64,000 nucleotides of DNA, from positions 22,425 through 86,424 of the forward strand of contig UQAI01000002.1 in assembly GCA_900538885.1 (NCBI GenBank), read 5' to 3'. Position 1 is the first letter of the stretch. Each line of letters begins with the position of its first letter. Both the position numbers and the translations under genes were made by a program. Shown in pieces: positions 44,563-52,686 of this stretch. The stretch is from an uncultured Mollicutes bacterium (lineage in GTDB: Bacteria; Bacillota_I; Bacilli_A; ML615J-28; CAG-313). The notes below the pieces were generated by a model, which ran no database searches, had not been told where the DNA came from, and saw only the letters and a list, made by a program, of their open reading frames with translations.

Positions 44563-45567
44563 ATGAATATTAAATACTTTAAATATGAAGAAATAAAAAC
44601 AAGAATTCCTGATGTAGAACATGATGTCTACAATTTATTTTATGAAGTAATATGTGAAGAAGATTTTTTCAAAAAAATATCATTTGACGAATTTAATCGT
44701 ATATTATTCTTAAATAGATTCTTTAAAAAAGAAGGAACTTTCCTAGCTTATGATTACAATACACTAGTTGGTTTTATCAGTGCTAATATTCGTGATATGG
44801 ATAAAGGCAATGAAAAAGCAGCAGGATATTTAAATACAATAATGGTAAAAAAAGAATATCGTCGTCAAGGCATTGGTAAAACCTTACTTGATATGGCTGA
44901 AGAATATATAAAGGAAGAAGGAATGAAATACTCAAGATTTGTTTTCTTAAGTCAAATTAACTATCCTTGGTATATTCCTCATTCTGACCACCATGAGCAT
45001 CCAGGTGCACCAGCTGTAAGAATTAATTCTGAACTATATTTCTTCTTATTACATAATCATTATTACATTAATAGCATTCATGAAGGTTTCCATTTACCAC
45101 TTGCTGAATATGAAATGCCAAAATCAGTATTAGAAAGAATGGAAAAAAATAAAAAAGAAGGCTTTACTGTTGAAGTATATGATGAAAATAAACACTTTGG
45201 AGTCGAAGAATTTTGTAATAAAATAGATAATCCTGGATTTGCAGGAGCTATCAGAAATAACCTAAAACGTGAAAAACCATATCCTTTCCTTATTGCGGCG
45301 CACAATGGACAAATGGTAGGTTGGACTGGCCCAATGTATAATGAACCAACCGGTCGTGGCCATTTAGATGGAATTTGTGTTGATCCAGAAACAAGAGGAG
45401 GAGGTTTAGGAAAAGCCTTATTCTGCATGCTTTGTGAATATTCAAAACACAATGGTGCTAAGTATATGACATTCTTCACTGGACTTGACAATCCTGCTCG
45501 TCGTATTTATTTATTTGCAGGCTTTAAGATTGCTCAAAGTTTCGCTGATATGAAAAAAGATTTATAA
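44563..45567 (+). CDS. Tandem GNAT acetyltransferase
   Basis: A 334-residue protein with two GNAT folds. The first has the acetyl-CoA loop RRQGIGKTLL (motif A, about residue 105). The second has DPETRGGGLGKALF (about residue 270) and the family C-terminus RIYLFAGFKIAQS. Substrate unknown. AAAAGGAG precedes the ATG. The gene has its own promoter and terminator and splits nusG from rplK, which are adjacent in most Bacilli. It is probably an insertion. Confidence 0.85.
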   Translation: MNIKYFKYEEIKTRIPDVEHDVYNLFYEVICEEDFFKKISFDEFNRILFLNRFFKKEGTFLAYDYNTLVGFISANIRDMDKGNEKAAGYLNTIMVKKEYRRQGIGKTLLDMAEEYIKEEGMKYSRFVFLSQINYPWYIPHSDHHEHPGAPAVRINSELYFFLLHNHYYINSIHEGFHLPLAEYEMPKSVLERMEKNKKEGFTVEVYDENKHFGVEEFCNKIDNPGFAGAIRNNLKREKPYPFLIAAHNGQMVGWTGPMYNEPTGRGHLDGICVDPETRGGGLGKALFCMLCEYSKHNGAKYMTFFTGLDNPARRIYLFAGFKIAQSFADMKKDL

Positions 45568-45593
45568 GAGTTAATAATTTAAATTCAAAAAAT

Positions 45594-45627
45594 AGGTAAT
45601 AAATTCGGATAATTTATTGCCTTTTTT
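45594..45627 (+). terminator. Intrinsic terminator after the GNAT gene
   Basis: GGTAATAAATT (45594-45604) pairs with AATTTATTGCC (45610-45620), one G-U, followed by TTTTTT. Confidence 0.85.
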
Positions 45628-45724
45628 CTTGTTTGTTTAGGAAAAAATCACCAAGTAAAATTATAATATAAAGTGAAACTCATTGGATTTTATTGTGGTA
45701 CTTTTAAAATATAGTGTTTTTAGT
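45628..45724 (+). other. AT-rich spacer between the GNAT terminator and the rplK promoter
   Basis: With its neighbouring signals this forms a gap of about 300 bp without a gene (45568-45869). This part holds a stray TATAAT (45661-45666) without a good -35 and no open frame of note. I see nothing else in it. Confidence 0.5.
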
Positions 45725-45753
45725 TTGACAAATTGGCAAAATTAAAGTATAAT
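45725..45753 (+). promoter_or_regulatory. Consensus sigma-A promoter of rplK-rplA
   Basis: TTGACA (45725-45730), a 17-bp spacer and TATAAT (45748-45753), more than 100 bp ahead of rplK, leaving a long leader. Confidence 0.92.
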
Positions 45754-45804
45754 AATAGACGCGTGCAATGACGCTTATACTATAAATACAGAAATTAAAT
45801 AACT

Positions 45805-45840
45805 ATGTGGGAGAGTGACTGTATCACTCATAAACCACAT
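45805..45840 (+). promoter_or_regulatory. Putative ribosomal protein L1-binding hairpin in the rplK leader
   Basis: ATGTGG (45805-45810) pairs with CCACAT (45835-45840). An inner stem GAGTGA/TCACTC (45813-45829) leaves an asymmetric internal loop with GA on one side and ATAAA on the other. The same outer stem and loop recur before rplA. L1 is known to repress its own operon by binding such a loop, which mimics its 23S rRNA site. Confidence 0.5.
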
Positions 45841-45869
45841 CACACAGACAAATGAAGGAGGTGTGTCTC

Positions 45870-46301
45870 GTGGCAAAAGCTAAACAAATTAAAAAAGTCG
45901 TTAAGCTACAAATTCAAGCAGGCAAGGCTAATCCAGCTCCACCAGTAGGTCCAGCTCTAGGTCAAGCAGGTGTTAATATTCAACAATTTTGTAGTCAATT
46001 TAACGATAAAACAGCAGGAATGATTGGTTATGTTATTCCAGTAGAAATCTACGTTTATGATGACCGTTCATTCACATTTATTACAAAGACCCCACCTGCA
46101 TCTGACTTATTAAAGAAAGCAGCAGGCATTTCTAAAGGTTCTGATAACTCTAAAAAGAATACAGTTGCTACAATTAAACGTGCTAAGTTAATGGAAATTG
46201 CACAAATGAAGATGCCAGATCTTAATGCTTACACAGTAGAAGCAGCAGCAAATATCGTTGCAGGAACCGCAAGAAATATGGGTATTGCGATTGAAGACTA
46301 G
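45870..46301 (+). CDS. rplK: 50S ribosomal protein L11
   Basis: A 143-residue L11 of the GTPase-associated centre. The N-terminal domain has [20 protein letters not shown] and GVNIQQFC. The rRNA-binding C-terminal domain ends [23 protein letters not shown]. The start is the GTG at 45870 with AAGGAGGTG 6 nt upstream; the frame extending to 45852 would include that site. rplA follows. Confidence 0.97.
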   Translation: MAKAKQIKKVVKLQIQAGKANPAPPVGPALGQAGVNIQQFCSQFNDKTAGMIGYVIPVEIYVYDDRSFTFITKTPPASDLLKKAAGISKGSDNSKKNTVATIKRAKLMEIAQMKMPDLNAYTVEAAANIVAGTARNMGIAIED

Positions 46302-46349
46302 TCTTCAAACAACTAAATAGATTGTAACACAAAATTGTGTGAATCTAAT

Positions 46350-46378
46350 TGTGGGAGGAAAATCCCGTTTATACCACA
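46350..46378 (+). promoter_or_regulatory. Second putative L1-binding hairpin, in the rplK-rplA gap
   Basis: TGTGG (46350-46354) pairs with CCACA (46374-46378). An inner GGA/TCC stem and the internal loop GA opposite GTTTATA match the hairpin upstream of rplK in layout and sequence. Confidence 0.5.
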
Positions 46379-46396
46379 TTTAGGAGGAAATATATA

Positions 46397-47089
46397 ATGG
46401 CAAAAAGAGGAAAAAAATATCAAGAAGCGTTAAAGCTTGTTGACCGTACAAAAAGATATTCATTAGATGAAGCAGTAGAACTTGTTAAAAAAACAAACAT
46501 TGCTAAATTTGATGCAACAGTTGAATGTGCAGCGCGTTTAAATATCGACCCTCGTAAAGCTGAACAAAATCTACGTGGTGCCGTATCATTACCTAATGGT
46601 ACTGGTAAAACAGTTAGAGTTTTAGTTATCACTAAAGGTGCTAAAATTGAAGAAGCTTTAAAAGCAGGTGCTGATTATGCAGGTGAAACTGAATATCTAG
46701 AAAAGATTAAAGGCGGTTGGTTTGAATTTGATACTGTTATTGCAAGTCCTGATATGATGGGTGAACTTGGTAAATTAGGTCGTATCTTAGGTCCTAAAGG
46801 TTTAATGCCAAACCCTAAAACTGGAACAGTAACAATGGATATTGAAAAAGTAGTTAAAGAATTTAAAGCAGGTAAAGTTGAATATCGTACTGATAAAGTT
46901 GGTAACATTCAAGTTCCTGTTGGTAAAGTTTCATTTGACTCTAATAAATTAAAAGAGAATATTCAAACAATTTATCGTCAATTAATGCGTATTAAACCTT
47001 CAACAGTTAAGGGCGTTTATATGCAAAACTTTACAATCACAACAACAATGGGTCCTGGCATCAAAGTTGCTATGGAAACTATTGAATAG
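46397..47089 (+). CDS. rplA: 50S ribosomal protein L1
   Basis: A 230-residue L1 of the ribosomal L1 stalk. It has [39 protein letters not shown], and the signature [19 protein letters not shown]. The start is the ATG at 46397 with TAGGAGG upstream, not the in-frame codon at 46349. It is the likely autoregulator of the operon through the two hairpins. Confidence 0.97.
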   Translation: MAKRGKKYQEALKLVDRTKRYSLDEAVELVKKTNIAKFDATVECAARLNIDPRKAEQNLRGAVSLPNGTGKTVRVLVITKGAKIEEALKAGADYAGETEYLEKIKGGWFEFDTVIASPDMMGELGKLGRILGPKGLMPNPKTGTVTMDIEKVVKEFKAGKVEYRTDKVGNIQVPVGKVSFDSNKLKENIQTIYRQLMRIKPSTVKGVYMQNFTITTTMGPGIKVAMETIE

Positions 47090-47109
47090 TTTTAAAAAAG
47101 TCGTATTAG

Positions 47110-47178
47110 TATAGTATATAGTATAAAAGTCTCTGCCGTAGACAGTAGGTGCTACGTTGTAGCTTAATTTCCTACCGA
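47110..47178 (+). promoter_or_regulatory. Putative L10 ribosomal-protein leader
   Basis: The rplA-rplJ gap contains GTCTCTGCCGTAGACAGTAG, a GCTAC/GTAGC hairpin, then TTAATTTCCTACCGAGG. The order GACAGTAGG...CCTACCGAGG matches the L10 leader that binds L10(L12)4 and controls rplJ-rplL in Bacilli. Confidence 0.78.
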
Positions 47179-47203
47179 GGAAAAATTTCAGGAGGTGAAA
47201 ACA

Positions 47204-47689
47204 ATGAATGAAGCGACAATCGCTAAAAAACAACAAGAGGTCCAAGTTGTAGCAGACAAAATTGCTCAAGCTGGATCAACAGTATTCGTTGATTACCTAG
47301 GATTAACTGTAGCTGAAGTAACTGAACTTCGTAGAAAGCTACATGCTGAAAACTGCGAAATGAAAGTTGTTAAAAACAACATTTTACGCCGTGCATCATC
47401 ACAAGCAGGTTATTCTGCAGTTGATGAACACTTAGTAGGCCCAAGTGCTCTTGTAACATCAAAAGATGAAGTTACAGCCGCAAAACTTATTTATGCATTC
47501 TTAAAAGACCATGACAAACTATCAGTTAAAGCTGGTATCGTTAGCGGTCAAGTTATGAGTGAAAAAGACCTAAAGGCTTTATCAACTCTACCAAACAAGG
47601 AAGGCATGATTTCAATGCTATTAAGTGTACTACAAGCTCCAATGCGTGGACTTGCATGTGTTATTAAAGCAGTATCAGAAAAAGAATAA
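47204..47689 (+). CDS. rplJ: 50S ribosomal protein L10
   Basis: A 161-residue L10, base of the L7/L12 stalk. It has TVFVDYLGLTVAEVTELRRKL, MKVVKNNILRRA and a C-terminal helix that carries L12 dimers. The ATG at 47204 follows CAGGAGGTG; the GTG at 47195 lies within that site. rplL follows after 22 bp. Confidence 0.96.
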   Translation: MNEATIAKKQQEVQVVADKIAQAGSTVFVDYLGLTVAEVTELRRKLHAENCEMKVVKNNILRRASSQAGYSAVDEHLVGPSALVTSKDEVTAAKLIYAFLKDHDKLSVKAGIVSGQVMSEKDLKALSTLPNKEGMISMLLSVLQAPMRGLACVIKAVSEKE

Positions 47690-47711
47690 TTAATTAGGAG
47701 GAACAAACGAA

Positions 47712-48083
47712 ATGGCAAAAATTAGTAATGAAGAATTTATTGCAGCTATTAAAGAAATGAGCGTTTTAGAATTAAACGATTTAGTAAAGGCAATTGAAGA
47801 AGAATTTGGTGTAACAGCAGCAGCTCCAGTAGCAGTTATGGCTGGCGGTGCAGCAGCAGAAGAAGAACAATCAAACGAAGTTAATTTAGTATTAGTTAAC
47901 GCAGGTGCTGGTAAGATTGGTGTTATCAAACTAGTACGTGAAGTTACTGGCTTAGGCTTAAAAGAAGCTAAAGAACTTGTTGATGGTGCTCCAAAACCTA
48001 TCAAAGAAAAAATCACACCAGAAGAAGCAGAAGCACTTAAAGCTAAATTTGTTGAAGCTGGCGCTGAAGTTGAAATTAAATAG
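47712..48083 (+). CDS. rplL: 50S ribosomal protein L7/L12
   Basis: A 123-residue L7/L12. The N-terminal dimerisation domain ([15 protein letters not shown]) is followed by an Ala-rich hinge and the C-terminal factor-binding domain ([33 protein letters not shown]). TAGGAGG precedes the ATG. A terminator follows. Confidence 0.98.
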   Translation: MAKISNEEFIAAIKEMSVLELNDLVKAIEEEFGVTAAAPVAVMAGGAAAEEEQSNEVNLVLVNAGAGKIGVIKLVREVTGLGLKEAKELVDGAPKPIKEKITPEEAEALKAKFVEAGAEVEIK

Positions 48084-48096
48084 TTTAGCTAGCATA

Positions 48097-48127
48097 AAAC
48101 CTGGGGATCAAAACTCAGGTTTTTACT
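48097..48127 (+). terminator. Intrinsic terminator after rplL
   Basis: AAACCTG (48097-48103) pairs with CAGGTTT (48116-48122), followed by TTAC. Confidence 0.7.
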
Positions 48128-48145
48128 TTATAAGGCGGTGATAAT

Positions 48146-48742
48146 ATGAGTAATCAATACTTTGAAAACAATGAAAATTTAAAAAGTGATATATTTGAAA
48201 TTAATTATTATTTCAAAAATCACACCATTAAATTTATAAGTGATGCTGGAGTTTTTTCGCGTAAAGGTATTGATTTTGGTAGTAGTTTACTACTTAAAAC
48301 AATATGCATAAAAGAAAGCACCGAGACTATCCTTGATGTTGGATGTGGTTATGGAACGCTTGGTATTACACTTGGACTTACTAATCCAAATACCACAATT
48401 GATATGGTTGATGTTAACTTGCGTGCACTTGATTTAACGAGAAAAAATGCTTTAGCAAATTCGGTTAATAATGTTAATATTTACGAAAGCAATATGTATG
48501 AAAATGTTAATAAAAACTTTGATATGATAGTTACTAACCCTCCAATTAGAGCTGGAAAAAAGATTGTTCATGGCATTATTTTAGATGCGTACGATCATCT
48601 AAATGTTGGTGGAAGTATGTGGTGTGTTATTCAAAAAAAACAAGGAGCAGAATCGGCGATAAAAGCCTTAAAGGAAAAATATAAAGATGTAAGAGTTGTT
48701 TGTAAAGATAAATTGTATTATATTATCGAAGCAATTAGATAG
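48146..48742 (+). CDS. RsmC-like class I SAM methyltransferase (YbxB type)
   Basis: A 198-residue small-domain methyltransferase. It has the SAM motif ILDVGCGYGTLGI and the catalytic NPPI tetrapeptide (VTNPPIRAG) of N-methyltransferases acting on guanine, and begins HTIKFISDAGVFSRKGID, typical of the RsmC/YbxB family. It probably methylates a guanine in rRNA. Position between rplL and rpoB matches ybxB of Bacillus. AAGGCGGTG precedes the ATG. Confidence 0.9.
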   Translation: MSNQYFENNENLKSDIFEINYYFKNHTIKFISDAGVFSRKGIDFGSSLLLKTICIKESTETILDVGCGYGTLGITLGLTNPNTTIDMVDVNLRALDLTRKNALANSVNNVNIYESNMYENVNKNFDMIVTNPPIRAGKKIVHGIILDAYDHLNVGGSMWCVIQKKQGAESAIKALKEKYKDVRVVCKDKLYYIIEAIR

Positions 48743-48767
48743 GAAATAATTATAAAGTAAAATAATG

Positions 48768-48850
48768 ATGAGTGAAAGAGTAAATGTGATCTTTTTCGCT
48801 CATTTTTTTAAAAAACAACTTAAGTAGGCATAATTTGCTTAAGATTTTTT
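48768..48850 (+). terminator. Tandem terminators before rpoB
   Basis: The first is ATGAGTGAAAGAG (48768-48780) paired with CTTTTTCGCTCAT (48791-48803, two G-U), followed by TTTTTT. The second is CTTAAG (48819-48824) with CTTAAG (48838-48843), followed by ATTTTTT. Together they separate ybxB from rpoB. Confidence 0.75.
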
Positions 48851-48871
48851 GTTAAAAAAAGTATGTTTTAC

Positions 48872-48901
48872 TTGACAAATTGTTCAAAACTATAGTATAA
48901 T
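48872..48901 (+). promoter_or_regulatory. Sigma-A promoter of rpoB-rpoC
   Basis: TTGACA (48872-48877), an 18-bp spacer and TATAAT (48896-48901). Confidence 0.88.
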
Positions 48902-48910
48902 AAGTCGTTA

Positions 48911-48949
48911 TGATATAATGTGGTAGAATGCACAATTTTTTGGACTACC
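48911..48949 (+). promoter_or_regulatory. Second -10 element and leader hairpin ahead of rpoB
   Basis: An extended -10 TGA-TATAAT (48911-48919) lies just downstream of the main promoter. It is followed by TGGTAG (48921-48926) pairing with CTACCA (48944-48949) across a 17-nt loop. Confidence 0.45.
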
Positions 48950-48983
48950 AGTTTCTCAAATAAAAATAAAAGAGGTGGATGAT

Positions 48984-51900
48984 TTGAGTTACAAAAATGT
49001 ACAATATGGTAGAAGTAGAATTCGTCGTAATTATGCGAGAGTTCAAACTAATGTTGAATTACCAAACTTAATCGAGGTTCAAACTGAATCATTTAAATGG
49101 CTATTAGAGGATGGAATTGCTGAATTATTTAAAGAAATTTCTCCAATTAAAGATCATGGAGATGGTGAAAAATTTGAATTACATTTTGGCGCACATGAAT
49201 TTGATGAACCAAAATACACAATTAAAGAAGCTAAAATGCATAGTGTTAACTATTCACGTGCATTAAGAGTGAATGTTGAATTAGAAAATAAAGAAACCGG
49301 TGAAGTAAAAGAAGATAAGATCTTTATGGGTGAATTCCCTGTTATGACACCTTGGGGTACCTTTATTATTAATGGTTCGGAGCGTGTTATCGTTACCCAA
49401 ATTGTTCGTTCAGCTGGTGCTTTCTTCTCAGTTGAAGTAGATAAAAAGTCTGGTCAAAGATTATTCTCTGGTCAAATCATTCCTACTCGTGGAGCTTGGA
49501 TTGAATTTGAAATGGGCTCTAAAGATATTTGGTATGGTAAATTAGACCGTTCTAAAAAAATTCCTCTAACAACGTTTATCCGTGCATTAGGCGTTAAGAG
49601 TAATCCTGAAATCATTGATTTGTTCGTTGGACAAGATGAACGTCGACCTAAAAAGATAATAACTTATTTTAACAATACTTTCGGTAAAGATGATAGTTTC
49701 GCAGAAGATGATGCTATTCGCCAATTATATGATGTTTTAAGACCTGGTGAAAAAACATCTGCAGATACTGCTAGAAAGTTTATCGCAAGTAGATTATTTG
49801 AGGTTCGTCGTTATGACCTTGCTAATGTTGGACGATACAAGATTAATAAAAAGCTTGATGTTGTCACAAGAGCAATTGGACATCGCCTTGCTGATGACAT
49901 TGTAAATCCAGAAACTGGTGAAATCATTTTACCTGCTGGAACTGAAATTAACTATAAGAAAAATATTGATTTAAATGGTGAAAAAGTTAGTACATTTGAT
50001 ATTCTAGATCAAAACCGTGAAGCTTTCCGTAAGACTTTTGAATACGAGATTATGCTACAAGGTAACAGCGTTGTTCTAGAAGTATTAAATATCCTAGTAC
50101 GTACTAATGAAGGTGATGCTTATATTAGATTGCTTGGTAATGATCAAAGAGAAGATCGTAATCATGTTGTATTATCTGATATCTTCGCAGCTCTATCTTA
50201 TTACATTAATCTTCATGTTGGTGTAGGTAAGATTGATGATATCGACCATTTAGGAAATCGTCGTTTACGTTTAATTGGTGAATTATTACAAAATCAATTC
50301 CGTATTGGTTTAACAAAACTAGAAAAGAATGTGCGTGATAGAATGTCAACTTCAGTTGAAACTAAGAGTGTAACTGCTCAAAACTTAGTTAACATTCGTC
50401 CACTTACTTCAACAATTCGTGAATTCTTTGGTAGTAGCCAATTATCACAATTTATGGACCAAATTAACCCATTGTCTGAACTTACTCATAAAAGACGTTT
50501 GTCAGCTTTAGGTCAAGGTGGTTTAACACGTGATCGTGCTGGTTTCGAGGTTCGTGATGTTCACCCTTCACATTATGGCCGTATTTGTCCGGTTGAAACA
50601 CCAGAAGGTCAAAACATTGGTCTAATTAACTCATTAGCATCATATGCTAGAGCTAATCGATTTGGATTTATTGAAACTCCATATTTGGAAGTTGATAAAA
50701 AAGTAATTAAGAAACCAGATGGAACTGAAGAAATTAGAGCTGTAATTACTGATCGTAAGATTTATCTAACTGCTGATAAAGAAGAAAAATATGTAATAGC
50801 TCAAGCCAACGTTAACATGGCAACAGATCCAGAAACTGGTGAAATTTATATAGATGATGAAAGAAAAATCGTTGATGGCGTTGAAGTTGTTAATGACATT
50901 GTTATCGCTCGTAAAGCTGGTGAATTCGTTGAAAAACATAAACATGAAGTTGATTTAATTGACGTATCACCTAAACAGGTAGTAGCAATTTCAACGGCTT
51001 GTATCCCATTCCTAGAACACGATGATACGACTCGTGCGCTAATGGGTGCGAACATGCAACGTCAAGCAATTCCGCTACTTAAGCCAGAAGCTCCATTTGT
51101 AGGTACTGGTATTGAATATAAGGCTGCACATGATGCTGGTGTTGCGATTTGTACAGATGTTGATGGTGTTGTTTCTTATGTTGATGGCTTACGTGTTGAA
51201 GTTATTGACAAAGAAGGCAAACCACATAATTTTGAACTCACTAAGTATGAACGTTCTAACCATTCTACATGTGTTAACCAACGTCCAATTGTTGTAGTTG
51301 GTGAAAAAGTAAAAGTTGGTGATATCCTTGCGGATGGACCATCAATGGATCAAGGAGAACTTGCATTAGGTCGAAATGTAGTAATTGCCTTTATGACTTG
51401 GAATGGTTATAACTTTGAAGATGCAGTTATTATGAGTGAACGTTTAGTTCAAGATGATGTTTATACGTCGATTCATATTGAAGAATATCATGTAGAAGTA
51501 CGTGATACAAAACTAGGTAAAGAAGAAATCACAGCTGACCTTGATGGTGAAAGTAAAGATTCAATCGCAAATCTAGATGAACATGGTATTGTAAGAATTG
51601 GTTCAGAAGTAAAAGAAGGAGATACCCTTGTTGGTAAAGTTACTCCAAAAGGTCAAACTGAACCTACTCCAGAAGAACGTTTAAGTCAAGCGTTATTCTC
51701 AGATAATTCTAAAGAAGTAAGAGTTACTTCACTTAAGGTTCCACATGGTGGCGGTGGTATCGTTAATAAGATTGAACGTTTCACGAGAAAGAGCGGTGCG
51801 GAGTTACCTCCTGGAGTTAATGAAGTAGTACGTGTATACATTGTTCAAAAACGTAAGATTTCTGAAGGCGATAAAATGTCTGGTCGTCATGGTAATAAAG

Positions 51901-52670
51901 GTGTTATCTCAAAGATTTTACCAATTGAAGATATGCCATTTATGTCAGATGGTACACCAATTGACATTATGCTAAACCCACAAGGTGTTCCATCACGTAT
52001 GAATATTGGACAAGTACTAGAAATCCACTTAGGTATGGCAGCGAAGAAATTAGGCGTCCATGTTGCAACTCCAGTATTTGATGGTGTAAGACATGAAGAC
52101 TTAGTAGCTATTATGAAAGAAGCTCGTGAAAAAGATAAAGCCGACGCGATTGCTGATCCACGTAATGCGAAAACGATATTTGATGAAAATGGTAAAACAT
52201 ATTTATATGATGGTCGTACAGGACGTCAATTTGATAATAAAATTTCAGTAGGTGTCATGTATATGATTAAACTTGCTCACATGGTTGATGATAAACTACA
52301 TGCTCGTAGTGAAGGTCCTTACACTTTGGTTACACAACAACCTATGGGTGGTAAAGCCCAAAATGGTGGACAACGTTTTGGTGAAATGGAAGTTTGGGCT
52401 CTAGAAGCATATGGTGCTGCTCATACTTTACAAGAAATGATGACAATTAAGTCTGACGATATTATTGGTCGTAACAAAGTTTATAAAGCTATCATTGATG
52501 GCGAAGCATTACCTACTCCAGGTATTCCTGAAGCCTTCCGTGCTTTAATCAAGGAATTACAAGGCTTAGGCTTAAGAGTTCGTTTAATTGATGAAGATGG
52601 TAAAGATGTTGCGAATGAAAGTTTAGTTGATCAATTTGCTGAAGTACAAGCAAGCAAAAGAGGACTATAA
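48984..52670 (+). CDS. rpoB: DNA-directed RNA polymerase subunit beta
   Basis: A 1228-residue beta subunit. The rifampicin region GSSQLSQFMDQINPLSELTHKRR is of the sensitive type (Gln, Asp, His and Ser positions conserved). GLINSLASYARAN, the SEGDKMSGRHGNKGV active-site region and the C-terminal GGKAQNGGQRFGEMEVWALEAYGA are present. Translation starts at TTG (48984) with AGAGGTGG 5 nt upstream. rpoC follows after 16 bp. Confidence 0.98.
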   Translation: MSYKNVQYGRSRIRRNYARVQTNVELPNLIEVQTESFKWLLEDGIAELFKEISPIKDHGDGEKFELHFGAHEFDEPKYTIKEAKMHSVNYSRALRVNVELENKETGEVKEDKIFMGEFPVMTPWGTFIINGSERVIVTQIVRSAGAFFSVEVDKKSGQRLFSGQIIPTRGAWIEFEMGSKDIWYGKLDRSKKIPLTTFIRALGVKSNPEIIDLFVGQDERRPKKIITYFNNTFGKDDSFAEDDAIRQLYDVLRPGEKTSADTARKFIASRLFEVRRYDLANVGRYKINKKLDVVTRAIGHRLADDIVNPETGEIILPAGTEINYKKNIDLNGEKVSTFDILDQNREAFRKTFEYEIMLQGNSVVLEVLNILVRTNEGDAYIRLLGNDQREDRNHVVLSDIFAALSYYINLHVGVGKIDDIDHLGNRRLRLIGELLQNQFRIGLTKLEKNVRDRMSTSVETKSVTAQNLVNIRPLTSTIREFFGSSQLSQFMDQINPLSELTHKRRLSALGQGGLTRDRAGFEVRDVHPSHYGRICPVETPEGQNIGLINSLASYARANRFGFIETPYLEVDKKVIKKPDGTEEIRAVITDRKIYLTADKEEKYVIAQANVNMATDPETGEIYIDDERKIVDGVEVVNDIVIARKAGEFVEKHKHEVDLIDVSPKQVVAISTACIPFLEHDDTTRALMGANMQRQAIPLLKPEAPFVGTGIEYKAAHDAGVAICTDVDGVVSYVDGLRVEVIDKEGKPHNFELTKYERSNHSTCVNQRPIVVVGEKVKVGDILADGPSMDQGELALGRNVVIAFMTWNGYNFEDAVIMSERLVQDDVYTSIHIEEYHVEVRDTKLGKEEITADLDGESKDSIANLDEHGIVRIGSEVKEGDTLVGKVTPKGQTEPTPEERLSQALFSDNSKEVRVTSLKVPHGGGGIVNKIERFTRKSGAELPPGVNEVVRVYIVQKRKISEGDKMSGRHGNKGVISKILPIEDMPFMSDGTPIDIMLNPQGVPSRMNIGQVLEIHLGMAAKKLGVHVATPVFDGVRHEDLVAIMKEAREKDKADAIADPRNAKTIFDENGKTYLYDGRTGRQFDNKISVGVMYMIKLAHMVDDKLHARSEGPYTLVTQQPMGGKAQNGGQRFGEMEVWALEAYGAAHTLQEMMTIKSDDIIGRNKVYKAIIDGEALPTPGIPEAFRALIKELQGLGLRVRLIDEDGKDVANESLVDQFAEVQASKRGL

Positions 52671-52686
52671 AAAGAGGTGAATTAAT

